NCBI RefSeq assembly: GCF_009602705.1 | Contig: NZ_VSWH01000001.1 | Location: forward strand, 2,294,001 to 2,358,000 | DNA from: Chryseobacterium vaccae | Lineage (GTDB): Bacteria > Bacteroidota > Bacteroidia > Flavobacteriales > Weeksellaceae | Direction: 5' to 3' | DNA: 64,000 nucleotides | Shown: positions 52,980-61,208 of the stretch, piece by piece | Position numbering within the stretch: the stretch's first letter is position 1 | Layout of the letters: every line of letters begins with the position of its first letter | Notes under the pieces: generated by a model | Told to the model about the DNA's origin: nothing | The model's database searches: none | What the model saw: the letters and a program-made list of their open reading frames with translations, nothing else | Translations under genes and position numbers: made by a program

Positions 52980-53630
52980 TTATCGTTGAAGTTTTTCGCC
53001 GTAGCTTAAATCTCCTGCATCTCCAAGTCCGGGGGTGATATATCCTTTGGAGGTAAGGTTTTCATCAATAGCACCTACCCAAATTTTAGCATCCGGATAA
53101 GCTTTTTCAATCGTTTCTACTCCCTGTCTGGAAGCAATTGCAGCAACAATATGCAGCTGTGTAGGCGTTCCGTTAGTCAGGAGGTCTTTGATGGCTTCAA
53201 TAAGAGAGGCACCTGTAGCCAGCATCGGATCTGCAACGATGAGTGGTCTTCCTTCAATATTCGGACAGGTAAGATAGTCCTGCTTGATAGAAAAATAATC
53301 GTTGGCATCGTGTTTTCTGTAGGCAGCTACGAAGCCACAGTCGGCTCTGTCCAGATAATTTAAAATTCCTTCAAACAAAGGCACTCCTGCTCTCAAAATC
53401 GTAGTAATTACAGGCTGAACTGCTATTTCCTGAACTTTTATGGTGTCTAAGGGAGTCTGAATTTCCACTTCTTTCTGTTCAAGACTTTTACTGATCTCGA
53501 ATGCAGCAATTTCACCGATACGCTCCATATTTCTGCGGAACCTCATCCGGTCATGCTGAATATCAACGTTTCGAAGTTCATTGATCCAGGAGTTCACTAA
53601 GGAGAATTGTTTTGAAAGTTCTACTGTCAT
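52980..53630 (-). CDS. upp: Uracil phosphoribosyltransferase
   Basis: Cytosolic salvage enzyme of 216 residues making UMP from uracil and PRPP. The PRPP loop is ADPMLATGASLIEAI (about residues 131-145), and GYITPGLGDAGDLSYG near the C-terminus is the uracil-binding stretch. Normal length. It is preceded by a strong terminator from der and is probably monocistronic. Confidence 0.93.
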   Translation of the reverse strand: MTVELSKQFSLVNSWINELRNVDIQHDRMRFRRNMERIGEIAAFEISKSLEQKEVEIQTPLDTIKVQEIAVQPVITTILRAGVPLFEGILNYLDRADCGFVAAYRKHDANDYFSIKQDYLTCPNIEGRPLIVADPMLATGASLIEAIKDLLTNGTPTQLHIVAAIASRQGVETIEKAYPDAKIWVGAIDENLTSKGYITPGLGDAGDLSYGEKLQR

Positions 53631-53659
53631 AACTTTTTAATGAAAAAATTTGAAAACGA

Positions 53660-53705
53660 AAAATGAGATCATGTTTCTCGGTTGAAAATCATGATCTCAT
53701 TTTTA
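53660..53705 (-). terminator. Terminator of der
   Basis: AAATGAGATCATG pairs perfectly with CATGATCTCATTT across a 16-nt loop, with A/T-runs on both sides, 8 bp past the der stop. Confidence 0.8.
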
Positions 53706-53712
53706 AACTAGT

Positions 53713-55023
53713 TTATTTTTGTCTGAAATACACTTCGATCGGAACTCCGGTAAATCCGAATTCTTTTCTCAGCTGATTTTCAGTAAATCTCTTATAAGGC
53801 TCTTTTACGTACTGTGGCAGGTTGCAGAAGAATACAAACTGAGGTGATGGGGTCGGCAGCTGTACACAGTATTTAATTTTGATATATTTTCCTTTGTTGG
53901 CAGGAGGCGGAGTCTGTTCGAAAATAGGAAGCATTACTTCGTTCAGTTTTGAAGTTTTGATTTTTTTCTTACGATCCTCGTATACTTCCATGGCCACTTC
54001 AACCGCTTTCAGAATTCTTTGTTTCGTTAAAGCTGAAACGAACAGGATTGGAACATCATGAAACTGACCTATCTTATCTTTGATCACTTTCTCGAAATCA
54101 CGCATGGTGTTGGTCTGCTTGTCTTCGATAAGATCCCATTTATTAACCAGGATTACAATTCCTTTTCTGTTTTTCTGTGCCAGTCCGAAGATATTCATAT
54201 CCTGAGATTCCCATCCCTGTGTAGCGTCTACCATGATGATCACAACATCAGAAAATTCGATGGAACGGATGGATCTCATTACGGAATAAAATTCCAGGTC
54301 TTCATTTACTTTGGACTTTCTTCTCATTCCCGCTGTATCCACCAGCACAAATTCATGACCGAATTTATTGTAAAGGGTCTGAATACTGTCTCTTGTAGTT
54401 CCTGCAATATCTGTTACAATATTTCTTTCAACATCCAGAAGGGCATTTGTTAAGGTAGATTTACCTACGTTAGGACGTCCTGCGATGGTGATCTTAGGTA
54501 ATCCTTCAAACGGATCTTTGTAATCCGTAGTCGGGAAATCTCTTACAATATCATCCAGAAGTTCTCCTGTTCCGGAACCTGTAGCTGAAGAAAGAGTGTA
54601 GTATTTATCAATTCCCAACTGGTAAAATTCAGTAGCAGGAAGTTCTTCTTTTGCGGAATCCACCTTGTTGATTACAATATAGACCGGTTTGTTTGATCTT
54701 CTTAAAAGTCGGTAGATTTCATAATCAGTATCGGTAAGTCCTTCTTCTACGTTCATCATAAAAATGATAGAAGTAGCTTCATCTACCGCCAGTTGTACCT
54801 GCTTACGAATCTCCTCTTCAAAAATATCATCCGTTCCTACATCGTAACCGCCGGTATCAATAACTGTAAAATCTACCCCGTTCCAGTCGGATTTCCCGTA
54901 ATGACGGTCTCTGGTAACGCCAGCCGTAGAATCTACGATGGCTTCCCTTCTTTCAAGTAAACGGTTAAAAAGCGTGGATTTTCCTACGTTGGGACGCCCA
55001 ACGATTGCGACAATATTCGACAT
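53713..55023 (-). CDS. der: Ribosome-assembly GTPase Der (EngA)
   Basis: Two GTPase domains in tandem act in 50S maturation. Domain 1 has GRPNVGKSTLFN (residues 8-19), DTGGYDVG and NKVD; domain 2 has GRPNVGKSTLTN (about residue 181), DTAGMRRKSK and NKWDLIE. A C-terminal KH-like domain follows (about residues 355-436). 436 residues, normal. A -7 box is upstream at 55086. Single gene. Confidence 0.95.
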   Translation of the reverse strand: MSNIVAIVGRPNVGKSTLFNRLLERREAIVDSTAGVTRDRHYGKSDWNGVDFTVIDTGGYDVGTDDIFEEEIRKQVQLAVDEATSIIFMMNVEEGLTDTDYEIYRLLRRSNKPVYIVINKVDSAKEELPATEFYQLGIDKYYTLSSATGSGTGELLDDIVRDFPTTDYKDPFEGLPKITIAGRPNVGKSTLTNALLDVERNIVTDIAGTTRDSIQTLYNKFGHEFVLVDTAGMRRKSKVNEDLEFYSVMRSIRSIEFSDVVIIMVDATQGWESQDMNIFGLAQKNRKGIVILVNKWDLIEDKQTNTMRDFEKVIKDKIGQFHDVPILFVSALTKQRILKAVEVAMEVYEDRKKKIKTSKLNEVMLPIFEQTPPPANKGKYIKIKYCVQLPTPSPQFVFFCNLPQYVKEPYKRFTENQLRKEFGFTGVPIEVYFRQK

Positions 55024-55085
55024 AAAAATGTTTAATAAATTAAATTATTAATGGGTTTCTCCAACTTTTGGAGCCCAATTTTTTG

Positions 55086-55093
55086 CAAAGATA
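55086..55093 (-). promoter_or_regulatory. -7 box of der
   Basis: CAAAGATA on the plus strand reads TATCTTTG on the reverse strand, matching TAnnTTTG, 62 bp upstream of the start. Confidence 0.45.
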
Positions 55094-55255
55094 AGGTTTT
55101 ATTATTTAGTGAGTGGAAAATCCGGCTTGCCTCTATTATTTTTCAGTAATTTTTTTATATCATTTATTCAATTCATAATCATCCCATTACGCTGAATACA
55201 CCATTATTTTGTACTTGAATTTTCAAAAAATATTTTTTTAATAGAATATTTTTTA

Positions 55256-55263
55256 TAATTTTG
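55256..55263 (+). promoter_or_regulatory. -7 box of tRNA-Gln
   Basis: TAATTTTG matches TAnnTTTG and lies 16 bp before the mature tRNA 5' end. Confidence 0.55.
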
Positions 55264-55279
55264 CGCCACTAAAAAACAG

Positions 55280-55350
55280 AGACTCATGGTGTAGCGGTAA
55301 CACTACTGATTTTGGTTCAGTCATCTGGGGTTCGAATCCCTGTGAGTCTA
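55280..55350 (+). tRNA. tRNA-Gln (anticodon TTG)
   Basis: 71-nt cloverleaf without encoded CCA. Acceptor AGACTCA pairs with TGAGTCT, discriminator A. D arm GGTGTAGCGGTAACAC; anticodon arm ACTGA-TTTTGGT-TCAGT with TTG at the anticodon; T arm CTGGGGTTCGAATCCCTG region. TTG reads CAA glutamine codons. The second RHS array begins about 110 bp downstream. Confidence 0.92.
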
Positions 55351-55362
55351 CAGTTTAAGATT

Positions 55363-55398
55363 AAACAGCTCCTGATATCAGGAGCTGTTTTTGTTTTG
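55363..55398 (+). terminator. Terminator of tRNA-Gln
   Basis: AAACAGCTCCTGA pairs with TCAGGAGCTGTTT with a minimal loop and then TTGTTTT, 12 bp after the tRNA. Confidence 0.85.
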
Positions 55399-55463
55399 GC
55401 TGTATATTGAGTTCTACCCTTTATTTTTTAAGATAATGAAGGCAAAAATAGAAAATCACTTAT

Positions 55464-55495
55464 CAGCTCAAAGTCAGGAGACTTTGCCAGCGGGG
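55464..55495. repeat. Cassette-boundary hairpin, outer edge of array 2
   Basis: CAGCTC, stem-loop AAAGTC-AGGA-GACTTT (55470-55485), then GCCAGCGGGG. It is joined directly to the core remnant at GTGGTCTCTATAC, within the codons of the DHLGN motif. Confidence 0.65.
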
Positions 55496-55541
55496 TGGTC
55501 TCTATACCGGTAAATATAGCGGTTTTCCTAAACCTGTATAT
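55496..55541 (-). pseudogene. Truncated RHS core end
   Basis: On the reverse strand it reads ENRYIYRYRDH and stops being core-like at the boundary hairpin. It is the same stretch that opens the orphans at 57103, 59065, 60546 and 63860, so this is the cut-off start of another cassette. Confidence 0.6.
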
Positions 55542-55569
55542 AAAAACCACTACAGATGCAGTGGTTTTT
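55542..55569. terminator. Conserved terminator-like hairpin, copy 1
   Basis: AAAAACCACT pairs with AGTGGTTTTT across ACAGATGC; A- and T-runs on both strands. The same hairpin lies 40-60 bp before the DHLGN codons of all class-B orphans. Confidence 0.75.
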
Positions 55570-55578
55570 ATTTTTATT

Positions 55579-55610
55579 AGCTCAAAATCAGGAGACTTTG
55601 CGCAGTTTGG
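55579..55610. repeat. Cassette-boundary hairpin, array 2, position 2
   Basis: AGCTCAAAATCAGGAGACTTTGCGCAGTTTGG: near relative of the hairpin at 55464 with one arm decayed (AAATC). It abuts the stop codon of the lipoprotein gene at 55611. Confidence 0.65.
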
Positions 55611-56150
55611 TTATTCTTGACAGTCTTCCAATTTACTATTAAAGCCTAGTAATTGTTTTATTTCCCGTGTCTTGTTCCCCATACAAATAAAATAAATTTT
55701 CCCATTCTCATCAAATCTGATCCCTAAATGAGGTGGAGAATCATATATTATATTTTTATTAAAGGGTTTTGAATTAAATGGTTTAGATGGTTTAGTATTT
55801 TTAAAATATTTATATAGAAGGTCTTTATTTTCAATATTATCCGTAATTGTTACAACTTTGTATCCTTTATATTGAATAACAGAATCATTGTCTGTGATAA
55901 CGCCGTCGCATTCAAAACAATTATATGAAAGACTAAGAATTTTATTTTTGGGATTTTCACTTTCAGATGATAAACCCATTAACAAATATGTTTTTGTTGG
56001 ATTAAATATTTTACCTTTTGATGTATTGTAATCTATATAAGTATCAACAATATTATTTATATTAATTTTCTGAGCTGAACAGCTACAGACAAATATTATA
56101 ATAAATAATAATGAAAAAAAATTATTCAAAACTTGTGCTTTTACTATCAT
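55611..56150 (-). CDS. Putative lipoprotein immunity protein, array 2 cassette A
   Basis: A 179-residue lipoprotein; hydrophobic segment at about residues 8-22 and a lipobox-like VCSCS at about 21-25. The mature part has two cysteines in YNCFECDG and one in FICMGN. No known domain. Its start overlaps the 3' end of the tip frame by 29 bp, the coupling typical of toxin/immunity pairs, and its stop abuts a boundary hairpin. Function inferred from position. Confidence 0.55.
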   Translation of the reverse strand: MIVKAQVLNNFFSLLFIIIFVCSCSAQKININNIVDTYIDYNTSKGKIFNPTKTYLLMGLSSESENPKNKILSLSYNCFECDGVITDNDSVIQYKGYKVVTITDNIENKDLLYKYFKNTKPSKPFNSKPFNKNIIYDSPPHLGIRFDENGKIYFICMGNKTREIKQLLGFNSKLEDCQE

Positions 56151-57150
56151 AATTCATATACTTTTTTAACTGAGGAATATAAACTCTTAATTTTACATTA
56201 GGATTACTTTTTGCTACATTTATATCACAACCTCCTAGTAGACAACGGACATCACCACTAGGTCTAAATCCTTTTGAATACGACTCAAATTCACTTGCTG
56301 GATTCCATATAGGCCCATCGTCAGGATGATTATGATCCTGTGCAAATAATGTACTTGGGTAAAAATAATCACCATTAACAGAAAAATTAGACATACCCAA
56401 GCTTTTTGCATCAAAAGGTGATGCTGTAGGCAGATGAAAAGTACCAACTACCGAAAAAATACCTTTAGAACCTTTAAATGAAGCATTTGATGATTCTACA
56501 ATCGTATTATTATACATATTCTGCAACTTCTTGAGCTTTAGCTTCATTATTATAGAAACTTAGGGTTGTCATCTTATCCGAAAAATTACCTTCTGAATCT
56601 TTTATAGGAGTCTTTAATTTAACTTCTTGCTTATTTGCAACAATGTATCCTTTTTCCCCAACTTCAACACCTCTGTCATTATTTTCTTTTAGATTTCCAG
56701 AACTATCAAAATTATTCTCCGAATAAATCACATCTGTTTTAGATTCAGCCATCCAAGTAAGATTACCCAGCTTATCTAATTTATAAATATCTGTAGCTTC
56801 TCTACCATCAGGATCAATAAACCTGACAGGACTATTAAAAGCATAGTTATAAGGACTATGTCTTTTCATCTTCTCTGCAAGCGGATCCACCACACCCCAT
56901 CTTCCCAAATCCGGCATATACATCCTGGCTCCATAATCATACATTCCTGTTTCCTGCAGCTCCTTACCGTTGTACTTATAACTAAGATAGCTTCCTAACT
57001 TCCCTTTGGAGATCTGACCGTCAATATGGTTCAGACCAAAAGGATAATAATTGTTCACATCCGTTATTTCAAGAGCGCCATCGCTGTTTTTGACATAGCT
57101 CACCCTTGCATTGCCCAGATGGTCTGTGTACTGGTAAATATAGCGGTTTT
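56122..57150 (-). pseudogene. Orphan RHS cassette A with frameshifted JAMM-like tip
   Basis: The core fragment (from about 57150, YENRYIYQYTDHLGNARVSY) and the hinge [18 protein letters not shown], then FIDPDGREATDIY, run to a stop at 56510. The rest of the tip lies in another frame (56122-56547), beginning NNTIVESS. Comparison with cassette B (EYISNNVDAEF) shows that one base was lost near 56505-56520. The second frame carries DHNHPDDG and, about 20 residues on, RPSGDVRC, matching HxHP...D of JAMM peptidases. Probably inactive unless repaired by recombination. Confidence 0.7.
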
Positions 57151-57165
57151 CTTAAACCTAATTAT

Positions 57166-57193
57166 AAAAACCACTACAGATGCAGTGGTTTTT
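57166..57193. terminator. Conserved terminator-like hairpin, copy 2
   Basis: AAAAACCACT/AGTGGTTTTT as at 55542, at the 5' side of orphan cassette A. Confidence 0.75.
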
Positions 57194-57202
57194 ATTGTTA
57201 AA

Positions 57203-57274
57203 AGTTTTGAGACTTTGTGCAGCTTTCGCTACTTATTTATGTTACTCCGAAGTTGCAAACTTCGGAGAGAGGTG
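57203..57274. repeat. Spacer with two boundary-hairpin scars
   Basis: AAAGTTTTGAGACTTTGTGC, then GCTACTTATTTATGTTACTC and a CCGAAGTT-GCA-AACTTCGG stem followed by AGAGAGGTGAG. The same order recurs at 60630-60708. These look like ends of cassettes that are no longer present. Confidence 0.6.
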
Positions 57275-57320
57275 AGAAACTAGGCTGTCTTTTGCAAAGA
57301 GAGCCTGATTATTTTTTATT

Positions 57321-57354
57321 GGCTCAAAATCAGAGACCTGCATAGCAGGGGAAT
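57321..57354. repeat. Cassette-boundary hairpin, array 2, position 3
   Basis: GGCTCAAAATCAGAGA, then CCTGC-ATA-GCAGG and GGGAAT, 16 bp before the stop of the fused cassette at 57371. Confidence 0.6.
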
Positions 57355-57370
57355 ATATTCTAAATTCCTA

Positions 57371-59010
57371 TTACTTTTTAACCTTTATTATTTCTCCGTT
57401 CTCACGAAATTGATACAATTTTAAGGATGAAAACTTGCTTAGAAACCTCTTGTATTTTTGTGGTTTAGCTACTTCAGATTCAATAAAACCTCCATTAATA
57501 TTATCAATTACACCATCATTATTAATTCCTATTAGCCATACTTTTCCTTTATAATCCAAAATAAAAGAATTAGCTTCTTCATCTAATAATTTTATTGATG
57601 AATTAACTTTTTGGAAATTAATTCTATTAAAAAAATCATTACATTTTCCATTTTCAAAAAAACCACAAAAAATTAGAATATTAGCCCTACCGTATTTAAA
57701 CCAATTATACCTTGATGTTTTTTTATAAATTTCAAAGTTTTCAGGAAAAACTTCTATTGCCAACCAAGTTGTTGAAGTTGTGACATTTGTTGAATCACTA
57801 TATATATGAACTCCAACAATTCCATTATAGTTTACATAATCATCAACGTACATTTTAATTAATTTTTCAGTAATAATTGAAATTTTATCTGATTTTTGAG
57901 CAGAAATCATAACGTTTCCAAATATGAAAATTATCAATATATAATTTTTCATTTTATTTATTTTTTTATAATATCCATTTCTGATAGATTTTATTCCTTT
58001 TCCATCATATGTTGATGTTTTTGGACCAGAAGTATAATTAGGATTGTACATAAATAATGTTGCAGTTTCCGGGAAGGCTTTGCTGGAAATATAATCTCCA
58101 TTAGTCAAATCTTTCCCTACACTAATATTTTTAAATTCATTTGACTTACTATTTAGTAGTAAAATCTGATATCCGCTAGGTCCAATTTCATATACATTAT
58201 CAGGATGATTATGTCCAAACAAAGTAATTGAATTGCTACCAAAATAATTTATAAAAGGGTATATTGACACTGCCCCCGAAGTTGCTGGCTTATCCAATGC
58301 CCCATCTTTTCCTATTATTGATTTTTGACTGCCATCTTTTAAGCCTGTTGCTACTATAAATTCTGCATCTACGTTATTAGAAATATACTCATGTACTCCT
58401 AAGGCTTTGTCCTCATTATCAAAATCAATTAAGCTATATGTCTGGTTACTTCCATTAGAGTATTCTACATTTCCTGTTGTTGTATGCTTAGCAATATAAC
58501 CTTGCTCTCCAACATCTACGCCTTCATCATTTTTCGCCTTAAGATTTCCACTACTATCAAAGTTTTCTGAAGCATAAATAACATCTCTATCTGATTCCTT
58601 CTTCCATATTAGGCTACCATTCCTATTTAACTCATATATATCTTTAGATTCCCTTCCATCTGGATCAATAAATCTAACAGGATTATTAAATGCATAATTA
58701 TAAGGTGACCAACGTCTGGAGGTTTCCGCCAGCGGATCTACAACACCCCATCTTCCCAAATCCGGCATATACATCCTCGCCCCATAATCATACATTCCTG
58801 TTTCCTGTAATTCTTTTCCGTTGTACTTATAACTAAGATAACCTCCTAATTTTCCTTTGGAAATCTGTCCTTCAATATGGTTGAGACCAAAAGGATGATA
58901 GTTGTTCACATCGGTTATTTCAAGAACACCTGCGCTGTTTTTGGTATAGCTCACCCTTACATTGCCAAGATGATCTCTGTATTGGTAAATATAGCGGTTT
59001 TCGTAAACCT
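57371..59010 (-). CDS. Orphan RHS cassette B: tip fused in frame to its exported partner
   Basis: One frame carries the core fragment (YENRYIYQYRDHLGNVRVSY), hinge [18 protein letters not shown], the linker FIDPDGRESKDIYELNRNGS, a tip with GHNHPDNVYEIGPSGYQ, and then, at about 57952, a signal peptide (MKNYILIIFIFGNVMISAQ) and a 193-residue exported protein. In the tip, Gln replaces the Asp expected in PSxxD-like motifs. A run of seven A on the reverse strand (57961-57967) follows the codons YYKK; with six A the tip would stop there (AAA TAA). So tip and immunity were probably separate genes joined by a +1 slip. Confidence 0.75.
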
Positions 59011-59016
59011 GTATAT

Positions 59017-59045
59017 AAAAAACCACTACAAATGCAGTGGTTTTT
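59017..59045. terminator. Conserved terminator-like hairpin, copy 3
   Basis: AAAAACCACT/AGTGGTTTTT with loop ACAAATGC, at the 5' side of cassette B. Confidence 0.75.
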
Positions 59046-59055
59046 GTGTTTCCAT

Positions 59056-59088
59056 CATGGCACAAGCGTGACGCTTGCGCCAGCTGGT
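59056..59088. repeat. Cassette-boundary hairpin, array 2, position 4
   Basis: CATGGCA, stem-loop CAAGCG-TGA-CGCTTG (59063-59077 region), then CGCCAGCTGG, 10 bp before the stop of the SUKH gene. A second copy is at 60746-60780. Confidence 0.7.
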
Positions 59089-59098
59089 GAAAGAATAT

Positions 59099-59578
59099 TT
59101 ATATGAATATTTCTTCAGGATTATTAAGGTATATATCTATAAAATCATCAAAACTATTAGCAATAACTTTATACTCTTCTCCACAAAAAATGAAAATCCG
59201 GTTTGTAGAAGACCATGTATTAAATAACTCTATTCCAAAAGAATAAAAATTAAATTCATAGTTTCCAAAAATAAAAACATTTTCAAATTTTTGAAAATCT
59301 AACTTACTATAATCTGGCACTCCGTCCCAATCTTTAAATTCATTAAATATTCTACTGACCCTATCAATACTATAAAATTCATATAGATTATCTAATGGAA
59401 TATCATTACTGCCATTTATTAGTATAAAATATTGTTTAAGATCTGAAGGAATTAATACTGCATTATTATTTTGAAATTGATGTATTTTTAAATCATCAAC
59501 GGTTGTAAAATTATTTACACCTTCATTTACAAAATGTTTTTTTAATAAAGTTGATTGGTTTTGTTCTTTATCCTCCAT
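59099..59578 (-). CDS. SUKH/SMI1-KNR4-like immunity protein, cassette C
   Basis: A 159-residue cytosolic protein resembling the SUKH superfamily, common immunity proteins of bacterial polymorphic toxins: a helix with LIPSDLKQYFILINGS (about residues 57-72), the strand turn FIFGNYEFNFYSFGIEL (about residues 98-114), and a C-terminal IANSFDDFIDIYLNNPEEIF. No signal peptide, unlike most other partners here, so its toxin should act in the cytosol. It starts 3 bp after the tip stop. Confidence 0.7.
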   Translation of the reverse strand: MEDKEQNQSTLLKKHFVNEGVNNFTTVDDLKIHQFQNNNAVLIPSDLKQYFILINGSNDIPLDNLYEFYSIDRVSRIFNEFKDWDGVPDYSKLDFQKFENVFIFGNYEFNFYSFGIELFNTWSSTNRIFIFCGEEYKVIANSFDDFIDIYLNNPEEIFI

Positions 59579-59581
59579 AGT

Positions 59582-60585
59582 TTATTTTAAAGCTTTATTA
59601 ATCATTTCTAGTCTTTGAGTTTGAATTTTAAGAGCTGTTTCAGTAGCTTTACCTGCGGGAGCACCTCCAGTCCCATTAACAATTCTTGTAGCTAGTTCCT
59701 TATAGGTTTGTAGAGCTTTTTTACTTACAATTTCTTTACCTCCAGATTTGAAGAAAGCATTCATTTCAGTAGAATAGCCTTTTACTGTAACTTGTAATTC
59801 TTTAAAACCTATTTTTTTTAGGTTATTTATGAACATTTTCTCACTGAAAATTCTTACTCCTGCTTTTCCTCCTACACCTCCAATAAAATAAGAGCCTACT
59901 TCTACTCCAGTTTTAAGTTCTTTATCCAATACTGGGTCATACTCTTTATGTTCTACAAAATAATCGTCGTCACCACCAAAAAATGAATTAATAGCATTTC
60001 CAATCTCGGCTCCTAAATTCCCTGTATTTTATGATATTTTTTTCCATCAATAGTAACTATTTCTTTTAAGGAATCTTCTTCAGACATTCCTTTACTAGAT
60101 CCTGCTTTTCGATCATTTTTCTTTTTAGGATCATCTTCGCCACCGTCAAATGTTCCATTCCCATTATTAGTCCAAGTACTAGAGCCTGAAGTATTATCCC
60201 ACATTTCTTGTAAAGAACTGACAGAAAGCATCCCATCAGGGTCGATAAACATTATGGGATTATTGTAAGCGTAATTATAAGGATTCCATCTTTTAGAAAC
60301 TTCCGCCAATGGATCTATAACACCCCATCTTCCCAAATCCGGCATATACATCCTCGCTCCATAGTCATACATACCTGTCTCTTGCAACTCTTTACCGTTG
60401 TACTTATAACTAAGATAGCCTCCTAATTTTCCTTTGGAAATCTGCCCGTCAATATGGTTCAGACCAAAAGGATAATAATTGTTCACATCCGTTATTTCAA
60501 GAGCGCCATCGCTGTTTTTGGCATAGCTCACCCTTGCGTTGCCCAAGTGGGCTCTATACTGGTAAATATAATGGTTTTCGTAAAC
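59582..60585 (-). pseudogene. Orphan RHS cassette C, frameshifted tip
   Basis: The 5' frame (from about 60585; core DHLGN changed to AHLGN, then ARVSYAKNSDG, hinge [26 protein letters not shown]) stops at 60013 after KYHKIQGI. The next frame reads on as NLGAEIGNAINSFFGG and, without a normal start codon, continues into the tip to 59582. One missing base near 60018 restores a single frame. The tip lacks the HxH motif of the others and is Lys/Thr/Ala-rich, so it is a different toxin type; SUKH partner follows. Confidence 0.7.
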
Positions 60586-60594
60586 CTGTATATA

Positions 60595-60620
60595 AAACCA
60601 CTACAAATGCAGTGGTTTTT
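60595..60620. terminator. Conserved terminator-like hairpin, copy 4
   Basis: AAAACCACT/AGTGGTTTTT with loop ACAAATGC, at the 5' side of cassette C. Confidence 0.7.
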
Positions 60621-60629
60621 GTGTTTATT

Positions 60630-60708
60630 GGCGCAAAGTCAGGATAATTTACAACTTTGGCTACTTATTTATCTTACTCCGAAGTTTGAAACTTCGGAGA
60701 GCAAGGGA
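60630..60708. repeat. Spacer with two boundary-hairpin scars
   Basis: GCGCAAAGTCAGGATAATTT, GGCTACTTATTTATCTTACT and CCGAAGTTTGAAACTTCGG followed by AGAGCAAGGGA. Parallel to 57203-57274. A decayed AACCACT-type hairpin (CACCAC...GTGG) follows at about 60712-60734. Confidence 0.6.
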
Positions 60709-60745
60709 AAAATCACCACATTTGCAGTGGCTTTATTATTGTCAT

Positions 60746-60780
60746 CATGGCACAAGCGTGACGCTTGCGCCAGCTGGGGG
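60746..60780. repeat. Cassette-boundary hairpin, array 2, position 5
   Basis: CATGGCA, stem CAAGCG-TGA-CGCTTG, CGCCAGCTGGGGG; directly against the stop of the membrane immunity gene at 60782 with one base between. Same stem as at 59056. Confidence 0.7.
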
Positions 60781-60781
60781 A

Positions 60782-61117
60782 TTATATATATTCAGAAGTT
60801 AAAAATCCATAAACCAATCTAATGAAAATATATAAATAATATATAGTTATAAAACAAATAGGAATTAATGAAATCTTAATATTTCTTTTATTGTTACAAC
60901 TTTTACTGATACTAAAATTAAATATTGAAATACCTAAGAAAACGGCTGTTCCCGGTATAAAGCAAAATAGATTAAATGTTGTTTTAATTTTTTTATAAAA
61001 ATATTCATTGGATTGAAAAAATTCATATCCTATATAATTTACAGATATAAATATTACAATAAATATTATAAAAAAGATTAAAATATAGTTAGGGCTAAGC
61101 ATTTTTTTTATATTCAT
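60782..61117 (-). CDS. Putative membrane immunity protein, cassette D
   Basis: A 111-residue protein with three membrane helices (about residues 11-30, 47-66 and 82-104). No known domain. It ends at a boundary hairpin and starts 22 bp from the end of the IS3-family element that replaced or interrupted its toxin tip. A membrane-sited partner is consistent with protection at the inner membrane; the function is inferred from position only. Confidence 0.5.
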   Translation of the reverse strand: MNIKKMLSPNYILIFFIIFIVIFISVNYIGYEFFQSNEYFYKKIKTTFNLFCFIPGTAVFLGISIFNFSISKSCNNKRNIKISLIPICFITIYYLYIFIRLVYGFLTSEYI

Positions 61118-61208
61118 AATTTTTATTTTCCGGTCATTATGTAAACTTCCCTAAAAATGTGTCCATTTAAAGATAGAGTTTTTGGCTTAAAAAACTTTAA
61201 ATTTAAAT

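Larger units (their letters stand above)
55024..55610. other. tRNA-Gln locus and start of the second RHS array
   Basis: No protein gene. From left to right: der promoter with a short CTCCAA/TTGGAG hairpin, AT-rich tRNA promoter, tRNA-Gln and terminator (listed separately), then two boundary hairpins (55464-55495, 55579-55610) around a truncated core end and a terminator-like hairpin (55542-55569). Confidence 0.7.

Noticed and set aside
59582..59929. A stand-alone 115-residue protein
   Set aside because: Its only start would be TTG and the frame is open further upstream with toxin-like sequence; it is the second half of a frameshifted tip.
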